Assembly (NCBI GenBank): GCA_027943335.1
Contig: BSBK01006435.1
Span: forward strand, 198,501-262,500
Length of the DNA: 64,000 nt
DNA from: Chamaecyparis obtusa
Taxonomy: Eukaryota; Streptophyta; Pinopsida; Cupressales; Cupressaceae
Direction of reading: 5' to 3'
In this document: positions 47,672-59,147 of the stretch, in pieces
Layout: the number at the start of each line of letters is the position of its first letter
How positions within the stretch are numbered: the stretch's first letter is position 1
Program-made: the position numbers and the translations under genes
The notes under the pieces: generated by a model
The model's database searches: none
The model's input: the letters and a program-made list of their open reading frames with translations, nothing else
What the model was told of the DNA's origin: nothing

Positions 47672-48525
47672 TGATGCAGGAGCATCCTGGGTGTAAGAGC
47701 AATCTTGCATCACCCAAAAATATTTCTATTTTTGTATTCAATAAGGGCTATCTTGTGTAGAGTTTCTATTTATGGAAACTTTCTATTTTTAGTAAGTTGG
47801 TCTTACAATCTTGAAATGTTCTAATTTTACATGTGGAGGTTAATCTCAGTCATATCAGCATGCCAGCAAAGTTTCATGGCTAGATCAGGTCTAGTTTGGA
47901 AGATATTGAAGATTTTCGGTATTGGCAGCAGGGTACAGAAACTTCAAACTCAGTTTTGAAGGCTTTAGAGGCCCTAGATAAGGTTGAAAATTTGGGTGAT
48001 AGGTGCTTTGCTTGGTTCAAGCTTGTAGAGAACTTTGTGGAATTTTTAGAATGGGGTTATAATAGCCAATCGGGTCAACGGGTGATGACTTATGGTCTTC
48101 GAAAGTTGGGTCACTTGAAATGGCAGAAAATAATTTTTCTTCAAAATTTCTGTTTGGGTTTCAAAACTCATTTTGAGCCGACTTTGATGTAATAAAATGT
48201 AAAATAAAATAATTCTACGTTTGGTCGGCCCTAAGGGCTAAATTTCTAGAACCTTCTCAGGCGGTGGAAATTGCCTATATGAAGAAGGCCCATAGTGTTG
48301 TCTAGTGCAGTTCTGGGTAGTAGATCTAGGTATTGATTCGAGGCTTTGTCCTACAGAATATTATAAGGGTATGCCCATGTGGCTTTGCATATTGTAATTC
48401 TGAAAGTTTGTAATTCCACATTTGTGGAGATAATAAGAAGCCAATTTTCTATTCTTGCATATTATTGTTGTTGTTTCTTTATTTTTGTTAAGTGTTTGTG
48501 GTATTAACGGGAGCACCCTTCATCA
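47672..48525 (+). repeat. 5' LTR of element E
   Basis: Starts TGATGCAGGAGCATCCTGGG, ends CACCCTTCATCA. The TATA-like box is TATATGAAGA near 48277, while the 3' LTR has TATATAAAGA, so the promoter copy that would drive E has lost an A. Confidence 0.95.
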
Positions 48526-48527
48526 AG

Positions 48528-48539
48528 TGGTATCAGAGT
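48528..48539 (+). other. Primer binding site of element E
   Basis: TGGTATCAGAGT, two bases after the LTR end; a tRNA-iMet-type PBS with one mismatch. Confidence 0.88.
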
Positions 48540-48626
48540 AGGAGTTCTTGAGTGTGTAAACAGCTCACTGACTATGAGGCAGTTTGCACCAGGACCATGG
48601 TTAGGGTTTCAGTCCACATCACAAAA

Positions 48627-50390
48627 ATGCCTCCACGACGAGAACATGGCGGAACAGCTAGTGCTGTGACACCTGAGGTTAGAGAGCTACAGAGACAAGT
48701 GTGAGCATTGCAAGAAGAGATTCATAGAGGAATGAATCTTAATATTAGAGATGAAAGCGAGGATGAAGCCGAAGAAGAATATCAAGAAGGAGAAGCTGAA
48801 ATTGTGAACCAGGAGGAAGAAAGACTTTTTTGGGCTATTTCCAAGATTGAGAAAAGACCTAAGATTGAGATTCCTACATTTTCTAGAAATCTTAACCCAG
48901 AGGAATTGATTGACTGGATCAATGAATGTGAGGAATATTTTGAGTATGAAGATATTGAGGATCCTGATAGGGTCAAATTTGCGAAGGCCAGATTGAAAGG
49001 TCATGCAAAGATCTAGTGGCAAGAAATTCAGTTGGAGTGAAATAGAAGAGGGAAAGATAAAATCACAAAATGGGATCGGATGGTGGATAAATTGAAGTGA
49101 CAGTTCATTCTTGTTGATTATGAGCTTGACCTACTAAAGAAAATGCAAAGTTTGAAGCAAGCAGGAAGAGTTGTTCAAGAGTATACAGAGGAGTTCTATC
49201 GACTCCTCATCAGAACAAGCCATGTAGAAGCTGATAAGGAGAAAGTTGCCTGATACCTTAATGGGTTAAGGCCAAGCATTCAGGAGGAGTTGAATTTGGT
49301 TTGAATGAACAGTATTGAGGAGGCATACCAGTTTTCTCTAAAAGTAGAGGAAAAGCTGAACAAGAAGTTTGAGAGTAGACAAAATGGAAGAGGTCGTGGT
49401 GGAAGATCTGGTGAACGGTCATATGGTGACCGAAATGAAGATCCGAAAAAGAAGGATGAGGCTAGTAGTAGTTAGAATTAGAGAGAAAATAATTCCAATC
49501 ATTTCCAGGATCAGAGTAATAGAGATCAGAGAGGAAGAGGAAGAGGACAAGGATCTGGAAGATGAGGCTTCCATGGAACATGTTTTCACTATGGAGAAGA
49601 AGGTCATAGGGAATTTGAATGTCCTCAGTGCCAAGGTAGAATAGACAGGAGAAATGAAGGCTAGGCTAGAGTTGCACATGTAGATGAAGATGCTAGATCA
49701 TCAAATTTTGAAGATGCTAAAAAAGGAGAAACACTAATTAACAGAAGAGTCTTGCTGAGTGGTGAGAATGAACCTAAACAAAGGAGGAGCCTATTTCGCA
49801 CTTGATGCAAGTGTGAGGGTAAATGTTGCAATGTGATTATCGATAGTGGAAGCACTGACAATTTGGTGTTAGAAGAGATGGTGACAAAGTTGAAGCTCAA
49901 GAGATAGAAACACCCACATCCATATCGGATTGCCTAGGTGCAGGATGACCACAAGGTCATGGTCAGTGAACAGTGCCTGGTAAAGTTCAAGATTGACAGG
50001 TACCAAGATGAGGTACTATGTGATATCATCTCTATGGATGCATGTCATATGTTATTGGGTAGACCATGGTAGTTTGACAAATGTGCTGTACACGATGGTC
50101 ATGCAAATACCTATTCCCTAACAAAGGATGGAGTATGACATAAGCTAAAGCCATTGAAGGAGACTGAAGAAAAGGTATGTCATAATGCAAGAATAACATT
50201 TGTTGATGGAAAAAAATTCCTAGATGGTATGAGGCATGAGCATGTGTGTTTTTCTTTAATTCCAAAAGTTGGTAAAGAAGAAGTAGAGGATGTACCTATA
50301 GAGGTTGTACATTTGTTGAATGAGTTTCAGGATATTGTATCTGATAATGTACCTGATGGATTACCATTGGTAAGAAAGATCAGTCATTAG
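48627..50390 (+). pseudogene. gag and protease of element E
   Basis: Start ATG at 48627 (MPPRREHGGTASAVTPEVRE), about 90 bases after the PBS. Gag: acidic region near 48740-48800, then RNLNPEELIDWINECEEYFE, RARLKGHAKI-type core, FILVDYELDLLKKMQSLKQA and NSIEEAYQFSLKVEEKLNKK. An Arg/Gly tail follows, then a knuckle reading CFHYGEEGHREFEC, where the second Cys is Tyr. Protease: CNVIIDSGSTDNLVLEEMV (about 49830-49880), then CHMLLGRPW. Stops in this part include 48702 (TGA), 49014 (TAG), 49038, 49098, 49251 and 49302 (TGA), and 49473 and 49479 (TAG). Typical chromoviral gag-protease. Confidence 0.92.
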
Positions 50391-51836
50391 ATGGATTTGA
50401 TTCCAGGAGCCAATTTTCCAAACAAGGCAGCACACAGAATGACACCAGTAGAAAGTGAAGAGTTGAATAGACAAGTACATGAGTTATTGTAGAAGGGGTT
50501 GATTCGAGAGAGTTTGAGTCCCTGTGCTGTACCAGCGGTATTAGCACCAAAGAAGAATGGAGAGTGGAGGATGTGTATAGATTCTAGAGCAATAAACAAG
50601 ATCACAATCAAGTATAGGTTTCCATTGCCACGAATGGATGATATTATAGATTGTTTGAGTGGAGCTGTGTATTTCTCAAAGATAGATCTAAAGAGTGGAT
50701 ATCACCAGATTTAGATCAGAGAAGGAGATGAATGGAAGACTGCCTTCAAGACAAAGGAAGGACTGTATGAGTGGTTAGTCATACCTTTTGGGCTAACCAA
50801 TGCACTGAGCACTTTCATGCGGCTCATGAACGAGGTTTTGAAAGAATTTTTGGGTAAGTTTTTCATTGTTTACCTAGATGATATTTTGATTTTTAGCAAG
50901 ACATTAGAGGAACATATGATGCATATTCATATGGTGTTTGAGAAATTGAGAGATGAGAAATTGTTGATTAATTTGAAGAAGTGCAGTTTTGTGAAGAAAG
51001 AGTTAGTGTATTTGGGATTTGTAGTTTCAGCAAAAGGTCTAAAAATGGACCCAGAGAAGGTACAGGCTATCCTTGAATGGCCTACTCCAAGGAGTGCTAC
51101 TGAGGTAAGATCTTTTCATGGTTTGGCTAGCTTTTACAGAAAGTTTATTAGAAATTTTAGTAGTATTTGTGGACCCTTGACAGAAACAATGAGAGGGGAT
51201 AGAAAAGAGTTTAAGTGGACTAATAGGGCAGAAAAGAGTTTTCAATTATTGAAACAAAAAGTTACAGAACAACCTATTTTAGCACTTCTAGATTTTAATA
51301 AGGTGTTTCAAGTAGATTGTGATGCTAGTAGTACTGCAATAGGAGCTGTTATGAGCCAAGAAGGTAAACCTGTTACTTATTTCAGTGAGAAGTTAAATGA
51401 TGCCAAGAGAAAATATTCTATCTATGATCAGGAATTTTATGCTATATTTTAGGCATTAAAGAAGTGGAGACATTATCTCCTTCCTAAAGAGTTTGTTTTG
51501 TATACTAATCATCAAGCTTTGCAATATTTGAATAGTTAAAGAAAGTCGAATTAGAGGAATTTGAAATGGGTTGAGTTTTTGCAGAGTTATACATTTGTTT
51601 TGATACATAGAAGTGGAAAGTCTAACAAGGTTGCAGATGCTCTTAGCAGAAGGCAACTATTGCTGAAAGAGATGCAGATTGAGGTGGTTGGGTTCAAGGA
51701 ACTCAAGAATTTGTATCCAGAGGATCCTGATTTTGGTGAAGCTTGGAAAGCTTGTACAGAACCTGTTACTCTAGACAGGATGAAATGGTTGGATTTCATC
51801 ATCCAGTATGATATGCTATTCAGAGGGAGTCATTTG
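50391..51836 (+). pseudogene. Reverse transcriptase and RNase H of element E
   Basis: [55 protein letters not shown] then [23 protein letters not shown] (family usually NAPSTF) and the intact active site [12 protein letters not shown] at about 50860-50895. Connection: [20 protein letters not shown]. RNase [21 protein letters not shown] and [12 protein letters not shown], then TAG. Stops at IF*ALKKW, NS*RKSN*RN and others are TAG except one TAA. The integrase N-terminal arm LYPEDPDFGEAWKACTEPVT follows. The frame is interrupted by solo LTR G at 51837. Confidence 0.95.
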
Positions 51837-51863
51837 TGTTGGAAATATTCAGGGATTAACTGA

Positions 51864-51894
51864 GTTACTGAGAGGGGAGGGGTGAATCAGTAAC
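51864..51894. other. G-loop hairpin in solo LTR G
   Basis: GTTACTGA (51864-51871) pairs perfectly with TCAGTAAC (51887-51894); loop GAGGGGAGGGGTGAA. Third independent LTR in the window with this structure. Confidence 0.75.
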
Positions 51895-52732
51895 TTCAAA
51901 TTTTCTTACAATTACAGATGTATTAATATATAGTTTACTTTTTCTTTATGCATATAGAAAGAATGAAACTTAATAGCATTCACAACAATGACACATAGAT
52001 TTGGTTACCTAGAAACCTTCCAAAAAGAAAGTAAAACTGGGGTGGGGATGAAACCCACAAAGCTTTAGTACTGTAGAATAAAGTTGGTCGGTTAAGGCTT
52101 ACAATTTGATCACTTCTGATGATCTACCCTGTTAGGAGCAATAAGGATTGCTAGATCCACCTTGTTAAAGGATTTACAAACATACAATGAAGTATGCACT
52201 CGGTAAAGAGATTTTACAACAGACTGTTAAGTCTACCTGGTTAAAAGATTTTAGTACTGATTCACCTGTTAGGATGAAATAGTAGATCTCTTGATTTGCA
52301 ACTGGATTGCTGATTGAGATTCGCTGAATGTACTGATCACCTTCTGTGATGAATTTGTCTTTGTTGTTCCCTATACTACTATAGCCCTTTGTAATTCGCT
52401 TATCCCTGCCTTTCCTTTTTATTCACATACATACTCATATAATTACATCTTGACATTTTTACAACATTGTTTATATACAAGTCTAAAAAATTAATTACAA
52501 TTACAAAGTCAGCTTGACAAAATAAGCATAAGTGCCACTAAGTCGGCCCAAGTATGGTTACACGGTTCCTGCAAACTAACTCGGTGACTTTCTGATACTC
52601 GGCGTCCACTGCATTACTCGGCATCGTCATGCACTCGGTAGAAGTGAAGGCACAGTTCGTACTAACCACTCGGTAGGTTTTGAACTCAGTAAATACTGGT
52701 GACTTGGTAGACATAATGTTACTTGGTTTACA

Positions 52733-52999
52733 CTATCCTGCTCGGTTTGCACTGTCTTGATCAGTTTGCACTGTCTTGCTCAGTTTGCACTGTCCTACTT
52801 GGTTTGCACTTTTCTGCTTGATTTGCACTGTTCTGCTCAGTTTGCACTATTCTGCTCGGTTTGCACTATTCTACTTGGTTTGCACTGTTCTGCTCGGTTT
52901 GCACTGTTCTGCTCGGTTTGCACTGTTCTACTCGGTTTGCACTGTTCTGCTCAGTTTGCACTGTTCTACTCAGTTTGCACTGTTCTGCTCGATTTGCAC
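52733..52999. repeat. 19-bp minisatellite in solo LTR G
   Basis: About 14 copies of GCACTGTTCTGCTCGGTTT with C/T and G/A variants (tcggttt, tcagttt, ttggttt). The unit is not a multiple of three and has no stop in any plus frame, so several overlapping Cys/Leu-rich open stretches appear; these are not genes. Confidence 0.95.
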
Positions 53000-53056
53000 T
53001 GAGAATGCAAATAAGTGTTGTCACTAGTGGCAATTCTGCTTAATGCCAACAATTTG

Positions 53057-54358
53057 TGCATTCCATGAAGTTCTATGAGGGAGAATTTCATCAAGGAGAA
53101 GCATAGTGGAGGATTGGCGGGACATTTTGGTCATGATAAAACCCTTGCTTTGTTTAGTGAAAATTATTATGGGCCACAATTGTAGCAAGATGTGAAGAAG
53201 TTTGTACAGAGTTGCAGAGTATGTCAGATGGTGAAAGGAGTGAAGCAGAATACAGGGTTGTATCAGCCATTGCCTATACCAGAGAAGCCTTGGGAGGATA
53301 TCAATATAGACTTTGTTCTTGGTTTATCGAGGACACAACGGGGACATGATTCAGTTTTTATGGTGGTTGATAGATTTTTGAAGATGACACATTTCATTCC
53401 CTACAAGAAGACTAATGATGTTGTTCATGTAGCAGAATTGTTTTTCAAAGAAGTGGTGAGACTACATGGTTTGCCAAAGACCATAGTTTCAGATCGAGAT
53501 ACTAAGTTTGTTGGATATTTTTGGGAGACATTCTGGAAGAAGTTGAAGATAGATTTGAAGTTCAATTCATCACATCATCCACAAACTAATGGATAGACAG
53601 AGGTGGTGAATAGAAGTTTGGGAAATCTACTGAGATGTTTGGTTGGAGATAAGCCAACAGGATGGGATTTGATTTTACCATAGGCAGAATTTGCATACAA
53701 TAATTCTCTCAATAGGAGCACTGGTAAATCACCATTCCAAATTGTATATGGAAGTAGTCCAAGAAATGCATCTGAATTGAGAAAGATAGATAAAGGAGAA
53801 ATAAGTAGTGCTGAAGCTGAGGATTTTGCAGAACACTTGAAGAACATCCATGAGGAGGTGAGGAAGCATACTACCAAGATGAATGCACAGTATAAGGCTA
53901 AGGTAGATGAGAAAAGGAGGCATAAGGAATTTTAGGTTGGTGATGAAGTCATGGTTCATTTTCAGAATGAGCGATTTTTAGTTGGTACATATAACAAACT
54001 GAAAATGAAGAAGTTTGGACCATGTAAGATATTGAAGAAGCATGATTCAGGAAATGCATATGAGGTAGAATTGCCTAGTGAGTTGAATATTTCACCAGTG
54101 TTTAACATTTCAGATTTGACAGAGTATCAGGAAGGAGGTGTTGAAGATGAGGTTGCAGTAGCACAGTGGAGTATTCCAGCAACCAGTTTAGATATCAAGG
54201 AGATTGAAGACATACTGGACAGTCGTGTTGGTAGAAGCACAAGGAACAGGACATATGAAGAGTATTTGGTCAAATGGAAAGGGCGACCTATTGAAGATTC
54301 ATCATGGCTAACAAAGGAGGAGGTTAACCATCTTGGTTTTCCTCTACACACCTAAGTC
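53057..54358 (+). pseudogene. Integrase and chromodomain of element E
   Basis: Zinc-binding region KEKHSGGLAGHFGHDKTLAL with [10 protein letters not shown] near 53210-53235. Core: [20 protein letters not shown] (first Asp), [20 protein letters not shown] (second Asp), [22 protein letters not shown] (Glu). Then the GPY/F-like KKFGPCKILKKHDSGNAYEV, and a chromodomain near 54210-54345: IEDILDSRVGRSTRNRTYEE then YLVKWKGRPIEDSSWLTKEE. Terminal stop at about 54356. Stops at QL*QDV, NG*TEV, LP*AEF and EF*VGD are all TAG. The chromodomain marks the chromovirus group and would guide insertion to modified histones. Confidence 0.93.
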
Positions 54359-54393
54359 GTGATAGGGTCACTTCTCAAATTACCCCAGGTGTC

Positions 54394-55260
54394 TGATGCA
54401 AGAGCATCTTGGGTGTAAAAGCAATCTTGCATCACCCAAAAATATTTCTATTTTTGTATTCAATAAGGGTTATCTTGTGCAGAGTTTCTATTTATGGAAA
54501 CTTGCTATTTTTAGTAAGTTGGTCTTACGATCTCAGAATGTTCTAATTTTACATGTGGAGGTTCATCTCAGTCATATCAGCCTACCAACAAAGTTTCATG
54601 ACTAGATCAGGTCTAGTTTGCAAGATATTGAAGATTTTCGGTATTGGCAGTAGGGTACAGAAACTTTGAACTTAGTTTTGAAGGCTTTAGAGGCCCCAGA
54701 TGAGGTTGAAAATTTGGGTGATGGGAACTTTGTGTAGGCACTTTGTGTAGGTCTACCTTGTAGAGCACTTTGTGGCATTTCCAAAATGGGGTTATAATAG
54801 CCAATCGGGTCAACGGGTGATGACTTATGGTCTTCGGAAGTTGGGTCACCTGAAATGGCAAAAAATAATTTTTCTTCAAAATTTCTATTTGGGTTTCAAA
54901 ACTCATTTTGAGCCGACTTTGATGTAATAAATTGTAAAATAAAACAATTCTATGTTTGGTTGGCTCTAAGGGCTAAATTTCTAGAACCTTCTCAGGCGGT
55001 GGAAATTGCCTATATAAAGAAGGCCCATAGTGTTGTCTAGGGTAGTTCTGGGTAGTAGATCTGGGTATTGATTCAAGGCTTTATCCTACAAAATATTGTA
55101 AGGGAATGCCCATGTGGCTTTGCATATTGTAATTCAAAAAGTTTGTAATTCCACATTTGTGGAGATAATAAGAAGCCAATTTTCTGTTCTTGCATATTAT
55201 TGTTGTTGTTTCTCTATTTTTGTTAAGTGTTTGTGGTATTAAGGGGAGCACCCTTCATCA
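54394..55260 (+). repeat. 3' LTR of element E
   Basis: Preceded by ACCCCAGGTGTC. Carries the intact TATA box TATATAAAGA at 55011-55020. Followed by the AAAAT duplication. Confidence 0.95.
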
Positions 55261-55265
55261 AAAAT

Positions 55266-55635
55266 GTTCATAAGGAATGAGTTCATCAGTGGTGTCTGAA
55301 TCATCACTATCAAAGTGTTCAATTATTTCCTCCTTTAGTTGATTTGCTATGGAAGGCTCAATTTTTTCTAGAACATGCGAGGAGTTCTTGCTAAGATACA
55401 AAGGCTTCTTCATGTATCCTAGACCTATTTTATTCTTGTTGGCTTGACCATGATGTTCAAGAGGTGATAGAAGACCCTTACCATGGATTCCTAGAGGTCC
55501 TTTTCCTATATATCCCATTTTAGCTATTAGTTTATCCCCTAGGCCATATGACTTAGAAGGAACTTTCGATACTTTAGAGTCACTAGCTTGAATAACTTTG
55601 GGTTTAGGTTCATCTTTGTAAAGCCATGCAAGCAT
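55266..55635 (-). pseudogene. G-patch segment of element T pol
   Basis: A 125-codon open block. SYGLGDKLIAKMGYIGKGPL, then GIHGKGLLSPLEHHGQANKN and KIGLGY match the G-patch consensus (Gly-rich, RNA-binding), which follows protease in Tat-lineage and some retroviral polyproteins. The acidic C-terminal tail DSDDSDTTDELIPYEHF then runs into the E insertion. In frame with the protease. Confidence 0.85.
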
Positions 55636-55728
55636 AGCTTCATCTTCTTCAAATTATTTTTTAGGTACTTTCTCTACAACAAATTTTCCTTTATATGCCT
55701 TAAGAGGTTCCTTAGATTCTGGTTTGAA

Positions 55729-56352
55729 CTATTTTAGAGCTTGCCCATAAGACTTAAGCGAGATAGGGAGATATGTCAAAGACAAGATTGGCTCTATAGT
55801 ATATTCTCCCATACCATTTTCTTTGATATTGACCTCTTTTGCAATATCTTCCATCTTAGATGTGGATGCTACATCTGTTTGCTTAATGGATGATTCTCTA
55901 TTATTAGGAACAAGTTTATCAGCATTTTCCTTCAGGGTATTGCAAGTTGTTGACACGTCAACTAGAATGGTTACCTCTACTCCATCACAAGGAAATTTCA
56001 AGAATTGATGGTATGTAGAAGGAATAGCTTTCATTTCATGTATCCAGGGTCTTCCTAGAAGGATGTTGTAAGCCAAGGGTATATCAAGAACTTGACATAG
56101 AGTATCTGTGATGATAGGACCTGTTCTGATAGGTAGGACAATTGTTCTCTTGGAGGATCTTTCTTCTTCATCATATGCTTTGATAGTTATTTTCTTTCTA
56201 GGATCAATGGCCATTTCTAAAAATCCCAATTGTGTGATGAAGTTGTAAGAACAAATATTCAGACCAGTGCCCCCATCTATCAACACATGTTTGATACGAC
56301 GGTTTTGGATCAAGACTTCTATATGTAAGAGCTGGTTATGCTGATGACTCAA
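55729..56352 (-). pseudogene. Protease of element T
   Basis: Open for 207 codons. IKHVLIDGGTGLNICSYNFI carries the D-G-G-T form of the aspartic protease active site found in Tat/Athila elements; YNILLGRPWIHEMKAIPSTY is the usual second half. The C-terminal part (KENADKLVPNNRESSIKQTD) is linker. A stop separates it from gag upstream. Confidence 0.9.
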
Positions 56353-56599
56353 GGAGTTATCATCATCCTCTAAAAAGGAGATATACTATGGAGACATAAG
56401 ATGACCAACCATAGCCTGGAATATGTCTAAATCAAGGTTATTAGGAAGATTGGATCTGAGTAGAGCTTTGTCTAGGATGGCTCTATGAGCTGGAGATATC
56501 CAAAGCAACTCAAACATGGAGATTTTTGCATTAGTATGTTGGAGTTCATGAATGATACTGTACGAAGTAGGCCTCGTATCCTTAGGATTTGAAGATTTA

Positions 56600-58500
56600 G
56601 ATGTTGCCCTCTATTTAGAAGTAGAAGACAGATTGAAAGGCACCTTAGGGACATTTGATTGATCTAGGATTTGTCCTTGTAGGTGTGCCTGAGCTTGTGA
56701 TCAAGTAACTACGTTAGCTCATTGATTTTCTCTATCTCTTCCTACAATTGTGATGACATTGCAATGCTCAAATAGGCTTGGTTCAACCATATTGATAATA
56801 GTATTATTTCTAGGATAGGCATAATTGACCTTAGCACCCACATTAGGCTGAGAAGATGAATCTCCTTGGCTATGCTTTGAAAATGGTTTGGTGAATGTTG
56901 TGTGATTATTATTTCTTTTAGGATTATCAATCATGATTTCTCCATTATCAATCTTGTCTTGAATGGTATGCTTCAAGCGCAAGCAGTTATTAGTTTTGTG
57001 ACCTTTACCCCGATGGAAATCATAGAATTCATTCTCTCTCCACCATTTCGGCTTAGGGTCAGGATCAAATTGTCAGATCTCAGGAAAAGAGATGATGTTA
57101 TTAGCCAACAGAGTTCTCATGGCTGATTCCAAATATTCTCCAAGAGGAGTGAACTTTCATTTATTATCAGCGGACCAAGATTTGTACTCGAGCTTCTTTT
57201 GAGATTATTCAGACAACTTTTGTTCTGAATCTTTGATGGCTTGGGTACCAATGGTTAGATTGAAAGTAGGTGCCTTAGATGGGGCATGAAGATTATCAAC
57301 AACACCATCTATGATGATGCCCTTATTTTTGTTCCAATTTTTGTTCTTATCCTTAGAACTAGATTCGTACTTGTCCTTTTGAAGTGTGACGTCTCCTTTT
57401 TTCACAAGTACTTTTTCAATTTTGATTACATTGTCTACCATCTTATCAAAAGATGTATGATTTTGCATTTGTAAAGGGTAGTTGATTTCTGGAACAAGAT
57501 TGTTGATGAAGATTTCCAACTTCTCAATTTCTGGAATAGGCCTAGCATATAGAGAGAATTTCTTTCTCCATTTTTTGAGAAATGTTAGGAATGGTTCTCC
57601 TAGATATTGTTTGAGATTGCAGATATCAATCATGGTGACTAGATGTTGGATATTGTAGGAGTATTTCTGATAGAACAATTTGATAAACTCCTCAAAATTT
57701 TTGATTGTAGGATGCATCCTAGAGAACCAATGAATGGTTGATCCTCCTAGAGATCGGGGGAAAAGATGCATCAGATAGGTCGGTTTGTGCATGAACTCCA
57801 TAGATTGAGTACAAAATTCTCTAGCATCATCTTGAGGATTAGAATTTCCATCATACTTATCATATTTCATCATTTCTACCCTCTTAGGGAGTGGTGGCAT
57901 ATACAAGTCTTTATCAAATGGAAAAGGATATAGGGCCTCCATGGAGAACTCCTTAGGTTCTTTTTCTTTTTCCATTTTGTTAAGTTTTTCTTGCATGGCA
58001 TGCATTTGTTTCATCATAGACAAAATAGGAGTTTCTTCCTCATGTGTAATGATATCTTGCACATTAAAGTTGGGAGGAATTTTAGCTCCTTGATGAGCTA
58101 ACTCTAGAAAGTATGTTTCTCTATCTTCTTTCAAGAAATGTTTCATTATTCTTTTGAAGTTATCATCATTTTGATATTGAGCAATTTCAAGAGGTGTAGG
58201 TTCTTGATCAATACCATGTTGAGACTAAGCTCTTTGAGAGCCATGATTTGTCCCTACTTGAGACATGTTAGGATTTTTAGGACTCGCTGGATTAGATTTA
58301 GGAGGGGTTTGTTGACTACCTCTGTGAGTTGATGGAGGGGGTATGTAACTAGTTTTCAATAAAAAATTGCCAAGACCGTCGTCTTCGTAAAGACTAGAAT
58401 TGTAGAGTTGCTTAAGAGTTGGACCCTAGATAGTAGTCAAAGGTAAGGTATGAGATGTCTCCTTTGATTTCTCTTGAGAGGAAGCTCTAGTCTCCACCAT
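56600..58500 (-). pseudogene. gag of element T
   Basis: Start at the ATG ending at 58500 (MVETRASSQEKSKETSHTLP). Two early TAG stops (TI*GPT, RA*SQHG) sit where Gln is likely. The main open block is 57205-58146: coiled coil MKQMHAMQEKLNKMEKEKEP, then the retrotrans_gag core DDAREFCTQSMEFMHKPTYL, LGGSTIHWFSRMHPTIKNFE and LVTMIDICNLKQYLGEPFLT. The knuckle-like segment near 56975-57020 reads YDFHRGKGHKTNNCL, lacking the first Cys of the C-x2-H-x4-H-x4-C pattern. 56719-56982 is the Asn/Ser-rich tail. Confidence 0.92.
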
Positions 58501-58954
58501 TAACCTTGGGTGAAGCAAAATAATACGATGAAGACAACTGAAGAAAGATCTGATTCAAGAAGATCAAATGATGCAACCTTGTCAAAGTTTGATTGATTGA
58601 TGATAATATTGGACATAAATGAAGGATAATGTGCCCTAGATGTATGGGTAGATGCCCAAAAGATAGCAGACATGAGTTCACAACACTTAGCTATTTTGAA
58701 GATGGATTGAAGATTGATAGTTATGACAAGGTTTTGACACAAGATGAAAAAGAATCAAATCAATTAAAGAGAAGGCTGAATAGGACTCAAGAGGGAACTT
58801 TAGGAAAATGATTGGATTCATTATAGTTTCTGCTCTATTCCTGACATAGTGATTTTCTTGAGACTCTGGAAATATGCTATAAAAGCTGGGTCTCTGACAG
58901 TTTTTAACACTTTCTGACAATTTTTCATACTTTTCTCAAATGACTTTCTACAAG

Positions 58955-59147
58955 CTCATACGAAAGTGGGTAGGCTATGAAATGACAATTGAAAAGCTCA
59001 TACAATAGTTTCAAAACTTGCACGACAGTTGATAGTAGGATTTTTTACTTTTTTTATTGACTGGTGGCAAAACTCGTACAACACTATACAAGCTATCATA
59101 CGACAATCTGGGGGTTCTGAAATGACAATAGCCAAAAGTCGTAGAAC
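58955..59147. repeat. TCGTACGA word cluster 2 (leader of T)
   Basis: Six copies: 58955 CTCATACGAA, 58997 CTCATACAAT, 59017 CTTGCACGAC, 59073 CTCGTACAAC, 59095 ATCATACGAC, 59138 GTCGTAGAAC. The phrase TCATACGACAATCTGG is shared with cluster 3. Confidence 0.75.

Larger units (their letters stand above)
51837..53051 (+). mobile_element. Solo LTR G
   Basis: A 1215-bp LTR with perfect inverted ends TGTTGG...CCAACA and an exact 5-bp duplication ATTTG (51832-51836 and 53052-53056), inserted in the integrase zinc-binding region of E. No internal sequence, PBS or PPT, so it is a solo LTR left by recombination. Orientation is assigned by LTR similarity to B and D and could be reversed. It carries a G-loop hairpin at 51864-51894 and a 19-bp minisatellite near its right end. 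Contains 'gtggggatgaaacccacaaagc', resembling the matching segment of B LTRs. Confidence 0.9.
47672..55260 (+). mobile_element. Element E: chromodomain Ty3/gypsy (Reina-like chromovirus)
   Basis: A complete 7.6-kb element on the plus strand inside element T, in opposite orientation to it. LTRs 47672-48525 and 54394-55260; exact TSD AAAAT (47667-47671 and 55261-55265). PBS at 48528. It encodes gag, protease, RT, RNase H, integrase and a C-terminal chromodomain in one frame. After mentally removing solo LTR G and its duplication the frame stays constant from 48627 to 54358, with about 26 stop codons and no net frameshift. Confidence 0.95.

Noticed and set aside
52757..53043. Overlapping Cys/Leu-rich open frames that look like small membrane proteins
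   Set aside because: They are the 19-bp minisatellite read in three frames; the repeat has no stop in any plus frame.
48627..54358. Possible reassigned genetic code with TAG (and TAA) read as Gln
   Set aside because: TAG falls at Gln positions very often, but TAG also replaces Trp and TGA replaces Arg, and undamaged CAG/CAA codons remain throughout. C-to-T decay explains all of these; the plant-type LTR elements and introns argue against an organism with an altered code.
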